A DNA stretch of 5,940 nt. It comes from Clostridia bacterium (lineage in GTDB: Bacteria > Bacillota > Clostridia > Oscillospirales > CAG-272). The translations under genes and the position numbers were made by a program. This document shows positions 1 through 5,119 of the stretch, piece by piece. Position 1 is the first letter of the stretch. Each line of letters begins with the position of its first letter. The stretch spans positions 1 through 5,940 of the forward strand of contig JAFTLM010000379.1 in assembly GCA_017455945.1 (NCBI GenBank), given 5' to 3'. The notes beneath the pieces were generated by a model. That model worked only from the letters and a program-made list of their open reading frames with translations, did no database searches and was not told the DNA's origin.

Positions 1-72
1 GAGGTTTCATTTTTGGTTATTTGGTATATGTTGCCACAAACCGTACGCCTTTGTCACATAGGCACAATGCAC

Positions 73-106
73 AAAAAAAGGAGCGAACTTTAGATAAGTT
101 AGCTCC
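73..106 (-). terminator. Intrinsic terminator of the interrupted lipoprotein gene
   Basis: On the minus strand an 11-bp stem with one internal mismatch (arms 106-96 and 90-80, 5-nt loop) is followed at once by seven T (79-73). It lies about 57 nt past the stop codon at 163-165, so it fits as the end of that transcription unit. It shares the 12-base string AAAAAGGAGCGA (plus strand) with the terminator at 1708-1739. The 72 bases left of it show no gene that I can support. Confidence 0.8.
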
Positions 107-162
107 CCTTCTGTTTTGCGACTTATACCATTACATCGTTAAAAATGTAATTTTTTATTCGA

Positions 163-927
163 TTAGTTGTCATATTCTATATCCACGTCCTCATAGTATG
201 AATTAAAGTAAACCACATCACCTATTTTTCTTGTGCTAATTTTCTCATTTCCAGAAAAAAGAACAAAATCCAAAAAGTAGTCTTTATCCTTCGGGGTGTA
301 GAATTCATCTGCTTCAGCATAATAAAAATAACGTTTAGACGGGTGAGAAGTTGTAACAAAATAAAAATATTTCCTATTGGTTTCCTTATTAAAACCACTA
401 ATAGATATTGGAATCATCCCCAAATTTGGGAACTCCTCACTTTGGGTAAAACCTAAATTATAATAATTAAACCCAACTACGTTACAACTCGTTTCAGCCA
501 AAACTTTATAATCATATTTGTTCAACACCTCATTAAGTATTATTGAATGCCTTAACGTATCTTCACACAAAAAATCCACATTTGAATTTATTAATTTTTC
601 TGTTAACTCACCAACACCATCAACTCTTAACAAAGTGTATTGTTCACTTTTCTTTGAAACCGACTCCATTTTTTGTAGCCTCGTGCTAGAAGTTAACGCC
701 ACATATATGCTATCTTCTAACACAAAATAAAAATAAACTCGCGTATATTTTAAGATTTCATCATCAGTTGCCTCAGGATACAAGTTTCTAAAATATTGAT
801 AGCAAGTAGGATTAAATCTTGTACCATAAGCACCATCAATTTCATGCCTTCTTTCACTTTCAAAAATTTGTAGATACTCTTCAAACTTACCACTCTTCAC
901 AATATAATCGTAACTTTCTACAATCAT
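163..927 (-). CDS. Hypothetical protein, 254 aa; probably the body of a nonsense-interrupted lipoprotein
   Basis: I do not recognise this protein family. The open frame starts at ATG 927 and ends with TAA at 163-165. The product is rich in Tyr, Phe, Asp, Glu and Asn, has no clear membrane segment, and has an acidic tail (DVDIEYDN). A repeated flavour is visible (YFYFV near residues 65-69, KYFYFVTTSHPSKRYFYY near 187-204), suggesting an extracytoplasmic beta-rich domain; this is inference only. No convincing Shine-Dalgarno lies before 927 (only GGTAGTAAG-like sequence). The frame continues upstream without a shift: 13 sense codons, a TAA at 967-969, then the 52-codon lipoprotein start at 1125 with a strong ribosome binding site. 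The likely ancestral gene was therefore 163-1125, about 320 codons, and this part may now be silent, reinitiated or made by readthrough. GC is about one third by hand count on a sample line, well below the enolase gene, which hints at transfer. Confidence 0.6.
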   Translation of the reverse strand: MIVESYDYIVKSGKFEEYLQIFESERRHEIDGAYGTRFNPTCYQYFRNLYPEATDDEILKYTRVYFYFVLEDSIYVALTSSTRLQKMESVSKKSEQYTLLRVDGVGELTEKLINSNVDFLCEDTLRHSIILNEVLNKYDYKVLAETSCNVVGFNYYNLGFTQSEEFPNLGMIPISISGFNKETNRKYFYFVTTSHPSKRYFYYAEADEFYTPKDKDYFLDFVLFSGNEKISTRKIGDVVYFNSYYEDVDIEYDN

Positions 928-966
928 TGGCTTACTACCAATTTCTATCTCGTGTTCTGTTTCTTT

Positions 967-1125
967 TTAATCTGTTTCTACGTATGCTATTCCCAGGGAA
1001 TTTGTTGTATCATCTCTGCCAAAATCAATCGTTGAATCTTTATCAATCCCACAAGCAATAAATATTAATACAGTTAACAATATCAATAGAAATATCCCCC
1101 ATATAGATTCTTTGCCTTTTTTCAT
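967..1125 (-). CDS. Lipoprotein N-terminus, 52 aa, ended by an in-frame stop
   Basis: This short frame reads from ATG 1125 to TAA 967-969. The product starts with lysines (MKKGKE), has a hydrophobic run at residues 8-24, and a lipobox-like FIAC with Cys25 as the expected lipidation site. The -3 residue is Phe, which is less usual than Leu. After Cys25 comes a polar Asp/Thr-rich linker typical of lipoproteins. AGGAGG (1139-1134) sits 8 bases before the ATG, so the start is well supported. The same frame resumes after the stop and runs through the 254-residue frame to 163, so this is most simply the 5' piece of a broken lipoprotein gene. Alternatives are a real 52-residue lipopeptide, stop readthrough, or an assembly error at 967-969. 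Its promoter and structured leader lie upstream at 1156-1404. Confidence 0.6.
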   Translation of the reverse strand: MKKGKESIWGIFLLILLTVLIFIACGIDKDSTIDFGRDDTTNSLGIAYVETD

Positions 1126-1155
1126 TTTCTTTTCCTCCTAAAATGAATATAAATT

Positions 1156-1182
1156 AAAAAGTGCGCAGCCGAAGCTACGCAC
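1156..1182 (-). terminator. Intrinsic terminator in the 5' leader of the lipoprotein gene
   Basis: On the minus strand GTGCGTAGC and GCTGCGCAC form a 9-bp stem with one U-G wobble, closed by a UUCG tetraloop (loop 1173-1170) and followed by five T (1160-1156). On the plus strand the odd pair would be a C-A mismatch and there is no T run, so the active direction is minus. It ends about 30 nt before ATG 1125 and lies downstream of the promoter at 1376-1404. No gene lies between, so it is either a leader attenuator or the 3' end of a separate small RNA. Confidence 0.8.
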
Positions 1183-1369
1183 GAAAAACGTATAGCTCCG
1201 ATTGCTGCGACACAAATTGAATTTTCTATTGCATTTCTGTATATTACACCACGAAAAAGCATACGAAAATAGAGTACACGTTTTTACCTATTATTAAGAT
1301 AAAAAAGTATACTTTCACCGTGAATGTAAATATACATCAAATTTACAATTATTATTCAATTTATGTCGC
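1156..1369 (-). ncRNA. Candidate structured leader or small RNA, about 214 nt
   Basis: A predicted transcript starts near 1369, seven bases past a strong -10 box, and can end at the terminator at 1156-1182. Its first bases (1370-1354) pair with 1222-1206 over 17 bp, with a single U-G wobble that would be an A-C mismatch on the other strand. Inside lie a 7-bp hairpin (1347-1341 with 1331-1325) and an interrupted helix of about 13 bp (1273-1261 with 1242-1225). The 3' strand of the closing stem overlaps CGCAGC (1209-1204), which can also pair with GCTGCG (1169-1164) in the terminator's 3' arm, so mutually exclusive folds are possible. The layout resembles a riboswitch or attenuator leader, or a free-standing 6S-sized RNA. 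I do not match it to a named RNA family. Folding was done by eye. Confidence 0.5.
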
Positions 1370-1375
1370 AATGTT

Positions 1376-1404
1376 ATTGTAACACAATAATTGGGAAATG
1401 TCAA
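1376..1404 (-). promoter_or_regulatory. Sigma-A-type promoter for the leader RNA and lipoprotein gene
   Basis: On the minus strand there is a perfect -35 TTGACA (1404-1399), a 17-bp spacer, and -10 TACAAT (1381-1376) preceded by TGT, giving a TG-extended -10. The expected start is near 1369, which is also the first base region of the 17-bp closing stem. The distance to ATG 1125 is about 245 nt, unusually long for a simple leader. Confidence 0.8.
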
Positions 1405-1447
1405 GAGGCGATTTATAATTACAGTTGTTCTGTGCAAAACACTCCCT

Positions 1448-1513
1448 GTGTGGCATTCTGAGCGAAGGGCGAAAGGCAAACAAGCAAATTTTCGGCTACG
1501 CTCAGGATGACAC
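1448..1513. repeat. REP-like inverted repeat element
   Basis: Imperfect inverted arms GTGTGGCATTCTGAGCG (1448-1464) and CGCTCAGGATGACAC (1499-1513) flank a 34-bp centre. The CATTCTGAGCG / CGCTCAGGATGAC pattern is a commonly seen dispersed intergenic repeat motif in many bacterial genomes; that is recollection, not a search. It sits between the AT-rich lipoprotein region and the tandem repeat at 1522-1680. Confidence 0.6.
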
Positions 1514-1521
1514 TTGAAGGA

Positions 1522-1680
1522 TGTTTGCGGTAATATTTTTGTTTTTCGGGAGGCGAAACGCCTCCTCTACAACGTGTCAATATTGTTTACGGAAATTATT
1601 TTGTTTTGCGGCGGATCGCCCGGGAGGTCGCCCTCTACAACGTGTCAATATTGTTTACGGAAACGTTTTTGTTTTCGACG
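1522..1680. repeat. Tandem intergenic repeat, about 2.5 copies, with GC-rich hairpin cores
   Basis: A 32-bp perfect direct repeat occurs at 1564-1595 and 1632-1663 (offset 68 bp). Looser flanks beginning TGTTT(G/A)CGG occur three times, at 1522, 1584 and 1652, each followed by a T-rich GTTTT segment. Between the conserved flanks are different GC-rich cores: a perfect 7-bp hairpin (1549-1555 with 1559-1565, loop AAA) and a second core with GGCG-GAT-CGCC (1610-1620). So the flanks are kept and the cores differ. It lacks the many regular copies and unique spacers of a CRISPR array. It is most likely a dispersed non-coding repeat family. Confidence 0.65.
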
Positions 1681-1707
1681 GTTTTCTCCGCAAAGAAAGA
1701 ACGAAGT

Positions 1708-1739
1708 AAAAAGGAGCGAGTATTACACTCGCTCCTTTT
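1708..1739 (-). terminator. Intrinsic terminator of the isomerase gene
   Basis: A perfect 13-bp stem (1739-1727 with 1721-1709) has a 5-nt loop. It begins four bases after the isomerase stop codon, and on the minus strand the GC core GGAGCGAGT...CTCGCTCC runs into five T (1712-1708). The stem is also flanked by T on the plus strand, so it could work in both directions. Confidence 0.85.
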
Positions 1740-1742
1740 GGA

Positions 1743-2552
1743 TTAAATATCCAATTTTTTCATATACTCTACAAATTTCGGGAACTCGATTTCGGGTTCG
1801 GGAAGCTCTTTATGCCATACTTTTTCGTGTTCGAAAGAAAAATATCCGTCATAACCGTCATCAAGCAAAAGTTTTATTATTCCTTCTATATTTATATTCC
1901 CTTCTCCCAGAGTCCGCAGTTTGGTTTGTCCGTCTTCTCTTACCGCATCCTTCAGGTGCACGTGGCGGACGTATGGTCTGATAACTTCATACACCTCGTC
2001 GATATCGTTACCGCAGCCGGTAAAGGTATGGCAAACGTCCCAGATTATACCGAAAGATTTATATCCTTTCAGGGCGTTTATCACCTTTGCCAAGCGTTCG
2101 GGGGTATTTACGTCTCCGTGTATTTCAAGGCAAACGGTAACGCCGCTGTCTTCTGCGTACTCACAGACTGCGGAAATGCCGTCGATTATATTTTTCATTG
2201 AGGTTTCGGGATCGTCCGGTGAGACGTTATTTCCGAAAACTCTGACAAAAGGCACGCCGAATTTTTTAGCGTAATCGACTGTAAGCTTTGCTTCGGAGAT
2301 ATTTTTTTCGTGTTTCTCCCTATCGTGAAAGCTTGAAGATGCACCGAAACACACAAAATCCAGCCCGTTATTTTTTAATTTTTCAAGAGTTTTCGGCTTG
2401 TTTTCATCGGAAAACTCGGGAATTCCGTCAAAATTCATTACACCGTTAATTCCGCGCACTTCAACTCCGCGGACACCGAGTTTTTTACACTCGGAAACTA
2501 TTTTATCAAAGCTCCAGGTTGGACAACCAAGTGTGGAAACAGAAAGTTTCAT
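1743..2552 (-). CDS. Sugar phosphate isomerase/epimerase, TIM barrel (AP endonuclease 2-like fold)
   Basis: The 269-residue product has the pattern of the xylose isomerase-like TIM-barrel family, which interconverts ketoses or epimers, or acts on related polyols, using a divalent metal; the exact substrate cannot be read from sequence. The expected metal ligands are in order: Glu143 in CLEIH, Asp172 in WDVCH (with His175), His199 in HVHLKD, and Glu241 in SFEHE. The LGEGNI loop (215-220) before the last strands is also typical, and the length is normal. There is no signal peptide, so it is cytosolic. GGAGGAG lies a few bases before ATG 2552 and fixes the start. The gene has its own promoter (2586-2614) and terminator (1708-1739), so it is a single-gene unit divergent from enolase. 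Related names such as hydroxypyruvate isomerase or inosose dehydratase are possible but not supported specifically. Confidence 0.88.
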   Translation of the reverse strand: MKLSVSTLGCPTWSFDKIVSECKKLGVRGVEVRGINGVMNFDGIPEFSDENKPKTLEKLKNNGLDFVCFGASSSFHDREKHEKNISEAKLTVDYAKKFGVPFVRVFGNNVSPDDPETSMKNIIDGISAVCEYAEDSGVTVCLEIHGDVNTPERLAKVINALKGYKSFGIIWDVCHTFTGCGNDIDEVYEVIRPYVRHVHLKDAVREDGQTKLRTLGEGNINIEGIIKLLLDDGYDGYFSFEHEKVWHKELPEPEIEFPKFVEYMKKLDI

Positions 2553-2585
2553 AAAATTTCTCCTCCAATCTTATATTACAACACA

Positions 2586-2614
2586 ATTATACCAGTTTGT
2601 TTCTGTCAAGTCAA
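2586..2614 (-). promoter_or_regulatory. Promoter of the isomerase gene
   Basis: On the minus strand: -35 TTGACT (2614-2609), a 17-bp spacer, and a perfect -10 TATAAT (2591-2586) preceded by TGG, a TG-extended -10. The expected start is near 2579, giving a short leader of about 27 nt with the ribosome binding site. Confidence 0.85.
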
Positions 2615-2633
2615 GGTTATTCTTGCTTTCTTT

Positions 2634-2642
2634 TGGTATATT
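2634..2642 (+). promoter_or_regulatory. Probable extended -10 promoter of enolase
   Basis: TGG followed by TATATT (2637-2642) gives a TG-extended -10 about 45 bases before the enolase start. No good -35 lies 16-18 bases upstream. The missing -35 would abut the isomerase -35 at 2609-2614, so the two promoters are back to back and could be regulated together. Confidence 0.45.
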
Positions 2643-2686
2643 TCGGCTTTATTTGCGAAACAATATAGAAAAAGGAGTGTGATTTT

Positions 2687-3964
2687 ATGAGCAAGGTTCA
2701 TATAGCAAAAGTCTGTGCAAAAGAAATTCTCGATTCAAGAGGAAATCCTACCGTAGAGGCAACTGTATTTTTAAGCGACGGCACCGTGGGAATTGCCAGT
2801 GTTCCGGCAGGAGCGTCAACGGGAAAGCACGAAGCCAATGAAAAGAGAGATGCGGACGCAAACTATTACCACGGCAAAGGTGTTCTAAAGGCGGTATACA
2901 ACGTATGCAGGGTAATATCTCCCGCAATAACCTGTATAAATCCTTGTGAGCAAAACGAGCTTGACCGAGTACTTTGCGAGCTTGACGGAACCCGTGACAA
3001 ATCAAAGCTTGGAGCCAACGCCATTCTTGCGGTGTCTTTGGCGAACGCAAGGGCTGCGGCAAATCATCAGGGTGTTCCACTGTACAAGCACCTCGGCGGA
3101 ATCAATGCACGCAGGCTTCCCATACCGATGATGAATATCTTAAACGGCGGAGCACACGCAGGAAACAACGTGGAAATACAGGAGTTTATGATAGTTCCCG
3201 CGGGTGCACGAAGCTTTTCCGAGGGAATACGTATGGGAAGCGAGATATATCACAATCTCGGAAATATTTTAAAGCGAAAAAAGCTTAGTTCGGGCGTAGG
3301 TGACGAGGGCGGTTTTGCACCGAATCTTGAGTCCGACGAGGAAGCGTTGGAACTTATATGCGATGCTATAAAAGAGGCAGGATATGAGGAAAAGGTAAAA
3401 ATAGCCCTTGACTGTGCCGCCAGCGAATGGACACACACCGAGGGCGTTCCCTACAAGACCTGCAAGAACGGCAAGGAATATACTGCTGAAGAATTGGTTG
3501 ATTATTATTCATCGCTCTCAAAAAAATATCCTATTATTTCTATTGAAGACGGTTTGGGAGAGGACGATTTTGACGGTTGGGAAATGATGACAAAGAAGCT
3601 TGGTGACAACCTTACACTTGTGGGCGACGATCTTTTTGTAACCAACGACACCAGGCTTCGGGACTGTGTAAAACGCAAAATAGGCAATTCGATATTGATA
3701 AAACCAAATCAAATAGGCACGCTGTCCGAGGTACTGAAGGTTATCGACACCGCCAAATCTTCGGGATACGGATTTATCATATCTCACCGTTCGGGAGAGA
3801 CCGAGGACACCACACTTGCCGACATTGCGGTTGGCACAGGTGCCATGTTTATAAAGGCGGGGGCTCCCTGCCGAGGCGAAAGAACGGCAAAATACAACCG
3901 ACTTTTGCGAATTGAAGGGGCGTTATCTTCCTCTGCTATATATGGTTTGGGGGCAAAACATTGA
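2687..3964 (+). CDS. eno: Enolase (phosphopyruvate hydratase)
   Basis: Enolase converts 2-phosphoglycerate to phosphoenolpyruvate in glycolysis and the reverse in gluconeogenesis, in the cytosol, with Mg2+. The 425-residue product is of normal length. The N-terminal domain carries GNPTVE and the mobile loop GASTG (Ser44). His157 (NGGAHA) and Gln165-Glu166 follow. The barrel has Glu207 (GDEGG), metal ligands Asp242 (LDCAAS), Glu287 (SIEDGL) and Asp314 (GDD), catalytic Lys339 in the ILIKPNQIGTLSE signature, His367-Arg368-Ser369 in SHRSGETED, and Lys390. All catalytic positions are kept. Some usually fixed neighbours differ: NNVEIQEF where Asp is usual, and AGAPCRGER where TGAPxRSER is common. 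AAAGGAG (2671-2677) precedes ATG 2687. No hairpin terminator is visible before the rpmB promoter, so some enolase transcripts may run into rpmB. Confidence 0.97.
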   Translation: MSKVHIAKVCAKEILDSRGNPTVEATVFLSDGTVGIASVPAGASTGKHEANEKRDADANYYHGKGVLKAVYNVCRVISPAITCINPCEQNELDRVLCELDGTRDKSKLGANAILAVSLANARAAANHQGVPLYKHLGGINARRLPIPMMNILNGGAHAGNNVEIQEFMIVPAGARSFSEGIRMGSEIYHNLGNILKRKKLSSGVGDEGGFAPNLESDEEALELICDAIKEAGYEEKVKIALDCAASEWTHTEGVPYKTCKNGKEYTAEELVDYYSSLSKKYPIISIEDGLGEDDFDGWEMMTKKLGDNLTLVGDDLFVTNDTRLRDCVKRKIGNSILIKPNQIGTLSEVLKVIDTAKSSGYGFIISHRSGETEDTTLADIAVGTGAMFIKAGAPCRGERTAKYNRLLRIEGALSSSAIYGLGAKH

Positions 3965-4013
3965 ATTGCTGAAGAAATAATTTGGATTTTTAGAAAAAAA
4001 TTTAAAAAAACTA

Positions 4014-4042
4014 TTGCTTTTTTGTTTTTTATGTGGTATAAT
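4014..4042 (+). promoter_or_regulatory. Promoter of rpmB with A-tract upstream region
   Basis: TTGCTT (4014-4019), a 17-bp spacer and a perfect TATAAT (4037-4042) preceded by TGG. Just upstream, A runs (3994-4000 and 4004-4010) resemble an UP element. Strong promoters of this kind are usual for ribosomal protein genes. The start is expected near 4049. Confidence 0.85.
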
Positions 4043-4100
4043 GTATGCTGTTGATTAATGAATACTATTATTCGTAATACCGCATACAGGAGGTGTCAAG

Positions 4101-4286
4101 ATGGCAAAGTGCAGTGTTTGTGGAAAAGGCGTTGTTTTCGGACAGAACGTTTCTCACTCTCATCGCAAGACTAACAGATGTTGGAAGCCCAATATCCGTA
4201 AGGTAAAGGCAATAGTTGATGGTGCTCCCACAACAGTTGCTGTATGTTCTCGTTGTCTGCGTTCAGGCAAGGTAACACGTGCGTAA
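4101..4286 (+). CDS. rpmB: Large ribosomal subunit protein bL28
   Basis: The 61-residue product is a complete L28, a protein of the 50S subunit. It begins MAKCSVCGKG, continues with the conserved VSHSHRKTNRCWKPN segment (17-31), and ends with CSRCLRSGKVTRA. Cys4, Cys7, Cys49 and Cys52 form two CxxC pairs, so this is the zinc-binding (C+) form; an extra Cys27 lies in the middle. AGGAGGTG (4088-4095) is a near-perfect ribosome binding site. The gene stands alone between its own promoter and terminator. In many bacteria C+ ribosomal proteins have zinc-independent paralogs elsewhere; none is in this window. Confidence 0.97.
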   Translation: MAKCSVCGKGVVFGQNVSHSHRKTNRCWKPNIRKVKAIVDGAPTTVAVCSRCLRSGKVTRA

Positions 4287-4294
4287 AAATTAAT

Positions 4295-4335
4295 AAAGTT
4301 TCCGCCGAATATCTATTTCGGCGGCTTTATTTTTA
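4295..4335 (+). terminator. Intrinsic terminator of rpmB
   Basis: CCGCCGAA (4302-4309) pairs with TTCGGCGG (4317-4324) around a 7-nt loop, with an outer AAAG/CTTT pairing past a small bulge, followed by a T-rich tail to 4335. The next gene's ribosome binding site begins only three bases later. Confidence 0.88.
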
Positions 4336-4346
4336 TCGAGGTAATT

Positions 4347-5036
4347 ATGATAGCTGTTATAGACCCCAGAATGCCCCACTCTGCCAAAGCAAGGCTTAAA
4401 GAAATATGTGAGGTAGTTGAGCTGCCTCCCTTTTCCGTGCTTGACAGCAGAGTGGCGTCTCACCCCGATATGCTGATATTCCGTTTTGACGGGAAACTGT
4501 TCGTTTGCCGAGAATACTATGAGGAGGCACGTGAGACAATAGACGGGATAACAAAGAAAACCGATTTGGAGTTAATTGTTACAAGCGACAGGTTGGGAAA
4601 AATTTATCCCGAGGACGTCAAGTTCAACGCCTTTATTCTGAACGGTGCGATTGTGGGAAACATTGAACACATTTCCGAAGAAATAAAGTCTTATTTCAAA
4701 GTTCAAAAGAACGTCAGGCAAGGCTATGCAAAATGTTCTTCGGTAGTTCTTGACGGTGCGGTGATAAGTGCTGACCGAGGCATTTACACAGCCACGCTTG
4801 AGCTTGGTGCCGATGCACTTCTTATCTCTCCCGAGGGAGTGAAGCTTGACGGATATGATTGCGGTTTTATTGGCGGTGCTTCGGGAGTGTGCGGAAACAA
4901 GGTATTTTTCTGCGGAGATATTACAAAGCACGGCGATTTTAGTAAAATTTCCGATTTCTGCTCGAGACACGGATACGAGGTTATTTCTCTTTCAGATGAA
5001 CCGCTTTACGATGTTGGAACGACAATTTTTATTTAA
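4347..5036 (+). CDS. DUF6873-like (GME fold) protein of unknown function
   Basis: The 229-residue product resembles the Clostridia proteins I recall as DUF6873, thought to have the GME (guanidino-group modifying enzyme) fold; this is from memory, with moderate certainty. Visible landmarks are MIAVIDPRMP at the start, SHPDMLIFR (38-46, His39 and Asp41), QGYAKCS (125-131, Cys130), SADRGI (141-146), GFIGGASG (173-180), CGDITKHGDF (189-198) and a C-terminal LSDEPLYDVGTTIFI. His39, Cys130 and acidic neighbours are candidate functional residues, but no substrate is known to me. There is no signal peptide or membrane segment. The start at 4347 has GAGGT (4338-4342) only four bases upstream; Met9 (4371) is an alternative but lacks a ribosome binding site. 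The gene lies directly behind the rpmB terminator and has no obvious promoter, so it may depend on readthrough. Confidence 0.7.
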   Translation: MIAVIDPRMPHSAKARLKEICEVVELPPFSVLDSRVASHPDMLIFRFDGKLFVCREYYEEARETIDGITKKTDLELIVTSDRLGKIYPEDVKFNAFILNGAIVGNIEHISEEIKSYFKVQKNVRQGYAKCSSVVLDGAVISADRGIYTATLELGADALLISPEGVKLDGYDCGFIGGASGVCGNKVFFCGDITKHGDFSKISDFCSRHGYEVISLSDEPLYDVGTTIFI

Positions 5037-5042
5037 TAATTC

Positions 5043-5072
5043 AAGCAGAAGCCTTGTGTTTCTGCTTTTTTT
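5043..5072 (+). terminator. Intrinsic terminator of the DUF6873-like gene
   Basis: AAGCAGAA (5043-5050) pairs with TTCTGCTT (5060-5067) around a 9-nt loop, with the T run 5066-5072. It begins six bases after the stop codon. Its loop holds the -35-like TTGTGT of the next promoter. Confidence 0.8.
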
Positions 5073-5082
5073 ATGATATACT
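5054..5082 (+). promoter_or_regulatory. Probable promoter of the GH172-like gene, overlapping the terminator
   Basis: TATACT (5077-5082) is preceded by TGA (extended -10), with a weak -35 TTGTGT (5054-5059) at 17 bp spacing. The expected start is near 5089, giving a 31-nt leader to ATG 5120. The -35 lies in the terminator loop and the spacer in its 3' arm and T run. Confidence 0.5.
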
Positions 5083-5119
5083 TATTACAGATAACCACTT
5101 GTTGAAAGGAGACAAACAT

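Noticed and set aside
21..206. 61-residue plus-strand open frame at the left edge
   Set aside because: It crosses the terminator hairpin and the 3' end of the minus-strand gene, and has no ribosome binding site.
1156..1369. T-box leader
   Set aside because: No AGGGTGGNACCGCG-like T-box sequence is present, and the downstream gene is not an aminoacyl-tRNA synthetase or amino acid gene.
1206..1370. 17-bp inverted repeats read as ends of a 165-bp MITE
   Set aside because: No target-site duplication is seen at the outer edges, and the predicted transcription start falls at the very base of the repeat, so an RNA stem fits better. Not fully excluded.
1564..1663. CRISPR array
   Set aside because: Only two exact copies, the spacing differs between units, and the material between them is palindromic rather than unique spacer sequence.
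1514..1981. Plus-strand open frames across 1514-1981
   Set aside because: They run through the tandem repeat and then antisense to the isomerase gene, with no ribosome binding site and no recognisable protein pattern.
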